A stretch of 64,000 bases of DNA from Haematococcus lacustris (lineage: Eukaryota > Chlorophyta > Chlorophyceae > Chlamydomonadales > Haematococcaceae). Each line of letters starts with the position of its first letter. The stretch's first letter is position 1. The notes under the pieces were generated by a model. The model did not search any database. It worked only from the letters and a program-made list of their open reading frames with translations, and was not told the DNA's origin. The position numbers and the translations under genes are program-made. This document shows, one piece after another, positions 61,140 through 64,000 of this stretch. The DNA lies in assembly GCA_030144725.1 (NCBI GenBank), contig JASKMD010000012.1, forward strand, positions 11,648,621 to 11,712,620. Direction: 5' to 3'.

Positions 61140-62825
61140 GCGATAGTGACAACCAGGCGGGTTTCTCGCTCGATGATGCTTAACAACTGCTTGTCGTCAC
61201 CTGTCCGGCTGCGCTTTATGTACTGCATCCGTATGGTATCCGCCATCCGTATGGTACAAGGTGGCTGCAGTCTGGGTCGGCCATGCGGTGCGGCGGTAAT
61301 GGGTCAAGGCTGGCCTAAAACGACGGCTGGCGCTGAGCGCCATTGACTGCACGCAGCCCAGGTCACTGCGGCACTCGCAGGACCCTGACCTGGTGCCGGG
61401 TTGCAACAGTCCGGACACTCAGCTAGGATGAATGGTATGTTTGTGTTTTCTTTTCTTCATGCAAGATCCCATGAGGTGTGATTTGCTTTATACTTATGAT
61501 GAGATCCTGCGGTGTTCGGGATTCCTGAGAGGCTTAGTCTTGATGAAGAGACCTCTGTGGACTGCTGATCGTATGACTGGCTCAGTGACTTAAGACTGGG
61601 AAGCGAGTTGTTTTGAGGATGAGAGGATTCTCGACGATGTAAGTACATTGCACTACCACAACGCGAGTCGGAGGCTGTCGAACAGTATGTAGACAGTCGC
61701 AGCGGCAGCAATAGCCGCATAACTCAGCATGCCTGGCGGCTGCAGCCGACATTTATCTCTCAGCCGACCATGCATCCTGACCGAACAAACACTACTGTTA
61801 CACTTGGTTTCCGCAATTGTTCGATCGTATGGACCTGTGCGCAGTGACACCCGAGCCAACTGATTCGGAGGATTCGGAGGAGTCGGAGCTGGTGAACCCA
61901 ACTACTGATGCAGAGTTACCTGCTGATTCTGCAGAGGTGTTGTACAGCCGTACCTGCTGTGCTATTTCGCAGGCTTGCTTGCACGGAGAGCTTAGCTAGT
62001 CCTTGCTTTGTCCCGCTGACGCGGAGGATTGCTTAGCTTGCCTTGCACATTTACACGTGCGCTGCTTGCCACCATCATCCCCGCCACCACCCCAGCTAAC
62101 GGGAGCTTAGCGAACTAGTTATCACCAAACCTGTAAATCTGCAGCCAAACTGCAGATCTAAGCAGAGTTACACCACAGCCTGCACTAGGCAGAGAGCATA
62201 GCCTTGCAGAGCACCAACTTGCAAGAGTCGTGTTGCATACCTGTAACAATGCAGCCAACCTTACACCAACCTGCTCCTTGCAGAGTCCCATCACACCTGC
62301 CCTATGCAGAGCCTCATCTCTATCAACACAGTCAGCAAAGAACACATAGTGGCACTCCTGCCCTGAGCAGAGACGCCTTACAACAGCAACAAGCGTACCT
62401 GGCCACTTATAGGCACAGAGCACACCATCACCACCAACATCAGCCTATACCTTGCAGTGCACCAGCCTGCAGAGAGTCACAACATGCAGTTGGCAAAGCA
62501 CCTAGCCTACCAGGCATAGTCTTAAGCTGATAGACACGACAAGCAGGGCAAAGTGGCATGGGGGCCAGCCCAGTAGTCATATCTTGACGTCTTTAGGCAT
62601 GCACTCTCAGCTCAGCCCAGCACCAATCACGCCACACACGCTTCGGTAGCGCACACTTCTTCTGTCGACATCGCTCTTGTTAGACTCGGTCGACACACTT
62701 GCAGCCCAACCCGCACAAGTGGAGCCCCACAACGGAGAGCTCGGATGCTTTTTCTAGGAGGCGAAACGCAGTAAGCTGTCCTCGCACCGCACCTGCAGCA
62801 CAGTCGCATCGTTGCACATCCCGCA
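61140..62825. other. Intergenic sequence, no supported gene
   Basis: A short plus ORF near 61826-61999 (ATG at 61826) has an acidic Ser/Glu stretch (EPTDSEDSEESELVNP), but nothing else supports it. 62160-62520 contains a loose repeat of TTGCAGAG/CAGCC phrases. No RNA gene or TIR found. Confidence 0.4.
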
Positions 62826-62866
62826 TGTTGGAAGAGCACGGGCAGACGCGGACACCAGTTCAGGGT
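62826..62866 (+). repeat. 41-bp duplicate of the copia LTR end
   Basis: Identical to 62936-62976, 110 bp away in direct orientation. It is probably the remnant of an earlier LTR insertion or a local tandem duplication. Confidence 0.75.
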
Positions 62867-62935
62867 AGTTACATTGATCTGCCACAACTGCTAACGCGCA
62901 ACCTTGCGTCAACCTTGCGCAACCTTGCGCCTACC

Positions 62936-63160
62936 TGTTGGAAGAGCACGGGCAGACGCGGACACCAGTTCAGGGTGCCTACGACTGCCGGGTGTCTGCC
63001 CTAAATACGGCAGTCACACTCGCACTCATCGCGGCCGGGCCGCTGGCAGGCACACCCTACAATCCCGGTGCTTGATCTCAACTGCACCGGGAGGGTATGC
63101 AACTAACACTCCCACTCAGAGGTCTGGCTAGGTGAGAGCAACAACTAAGAGCTTCCAACA
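62936..63160 (-). mobile_element. Candidate 3' LTR of the copia element, 225 bp
   Basis: Read on the minus strand it starts TGTTGGAAG at 63160 and ends CTTCCAACA-type sequence at 62936. These are the short inverted TG...CA ends typical of Ty1/copia LTRs. It lies 209 bp beyond the pol stop. The 5' LTR is outside the window, and no clear polypurine tract is visible, so the call is provisional. Confidence 0.55.
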
Positions 63161-63369
63161 ACTGTTTGAGCAAACAACTGGCGGTCAGCAGGCATGCAAG
63201 CCTGAGCCAAGCAACAACTGCGGGCAACTCTCAGTTCATGGCAAAAGCACACCATGCTGAGACTAACAGGCTGTTAACAGGCATGCAGGCCTGTGCCTAG
63301 AAACCTTCCATGCTCCTGTCCTGATTAACATTCCAGGCTGGATTCAGATCAGATAAGACCTGTGCCTGT

Positions 63370-64000
63370 TCAGCTGAACACTCCACATCCTTGCTTGCCC
63401 ATGTTAAACTGGACTGCTGCCAGGGGCTTGGTGAGGATATCTGCCAGCATGCTGGAGGTGTGGCAGTAGTGGAAAGCTACCTCACCCCTGCTGATGCGCT
63501 CTCTGACAAAGTGGTGGTGCACATCTATGTGCTTAGCCCTGGAGGTGGCCATGGGGTTGTGCAAGAGCTGAATGGCTGCCTGATTGTCACAGCCCAGGTG
63601 CACACAGCTGGCATCCAGCTGCAGATCCCTCATGAGCTTGCGCAGCCACAGAGCCTCCTTGGCTGCACTGGAAGCTGCCATATACTCTGCTTCTGCTGTT
63701 GACATAGCCACAGTCGGCTGCAGGCGGCTGGACCAGCTAATGGCACCCCCATTCAGAGTGAAGATATACCCAGTGGTGCTTCTGGCTGTGTCCTTGTCCC
63801 CTGCATAGTCTGCATCAGAGAAGCCCTGCAGCCCTGACACACCACCAAACAGGAGTCCTTGATCTGCTGTGCCCTTCAAGTAGCATAGCACACTGCAGGC
63901 AGCTGCCCAGTGCTGCTTAGTGGGTGCAGACATGTGCCTGGCCAAGGCGCCCACAGCAAATGCAATGTCTGGCCGTGTGCAGCAGGTCAGGTAAAGCAGA
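63370..64000 (-). CDS. pol: Ty1/copia pol, C-terminal RNase H (partial at window edge)
   Basis: The minus frame is open from the window edge to a stop at 63370. It starts in the RT-RNase H connection (TRPDIAFAVGALARHMSAPT, HWAAACSVLCYLKGT). It then has RNase H motifs GFSDADYAGD, STTGYIFTLNGGAISWSSRL, TAEAEYMAASSAAKEALWLR, CDNQAAIQLLHNP and KHIDVHHHFVRERI. It ends in the usual copia tail (LADILTKPL). No break is visible in the part present. It belongs to an LTR retrotransposon that extends beyond 64000. Confidence 0.92.
   Translation of the reverse strand, partial: LLYLTCCTRPDIAFAVGALARHMSAPTKQHWAAACSVLCYLKGTADQGLLFGGVSGLQGFSDADYAGDKDTARSTTGYIFTLNGGAISWSSRLQPTVAMSTAEAEYMAASSAAKEALWLRKLMRDLQLDASCVHLGCDNQAAIQLLHNPMATSRAKHIDVHHHFVRERISRGEVAFHYCHTSSMLADILTKPLAAVQFNMGKQGCGVFS

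Overview
The window looks like nuclear DNA of a chlorophycean green alga (Chlamydomonadales; Haematococcus- or Chlamydomonas-like). The genes are intron-dense with short GT-AG introns, rich in CAG/GCN runs, and include plant-type EH/Pan1, MYST, FAM91 and MINDY homologues. Between them lie LTR retrotransposons, DNA transposons and large minisatellites. I worked without a database, so the organism is inferred. Exon borders were placed by hand from splice consensus plus reading-frame continuity; where those agree the models are good, elsewhere I say so.

Layout. 1-19.6 kb is mobile DNA. Element 1 (180-4804) is a DNA transposon with 26-bp terminal inverted repeats (TIRs), a 4-bp target duplication and a DDE-like transposase gene. 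It sits inside an open reading frame that encodes a secreted repeat protein. Next come a truncated Ty3/gypsy retrotransposon (about 6.3-9.8 kb), a 161-bp-TIR element (11554-13360), and Element 2 (13628-19594). Element 2 carries the same terminal sequence as Element 1 and is packed with 18-bp palindromic repeats. A paralogous 'empty site' for Element 2 is still present at 53 kb.

20.2-26.7 kb holds an F-box/leucine-rich gene, an unrecognised four-exon polyQ gene and a small hAT-type MITE. Element 3 (26911-33006) has 487-bp TIRs and a decayed transposase gene.

33.4-61.1 kb is a compact host gene block: a putative plastid membrane protein (+), a MYST histone acetyltransferase (+), a MINDY-type deubiquitinase (-) head-to-head with an EH-domain endocytic protein (+) across only 58 bp, a membrane-anchored nitroreductase (-), and a FAM91 homologue (+). 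Several introns here are filled with minisatellites, including two (CCCCCT)n arrays in FAM91. 61.1-64 kb ends in a copia-type retrotransposon that runs off the window edge.

The host genes are housekeeping functions (chromatin acetylation, ubiquitin editing, endocytosis, Golgi tethering, flavin redox) with no common pathway. The novel material is the transposon family that shares the terminus GGTCACCCCCGCCATTGG.
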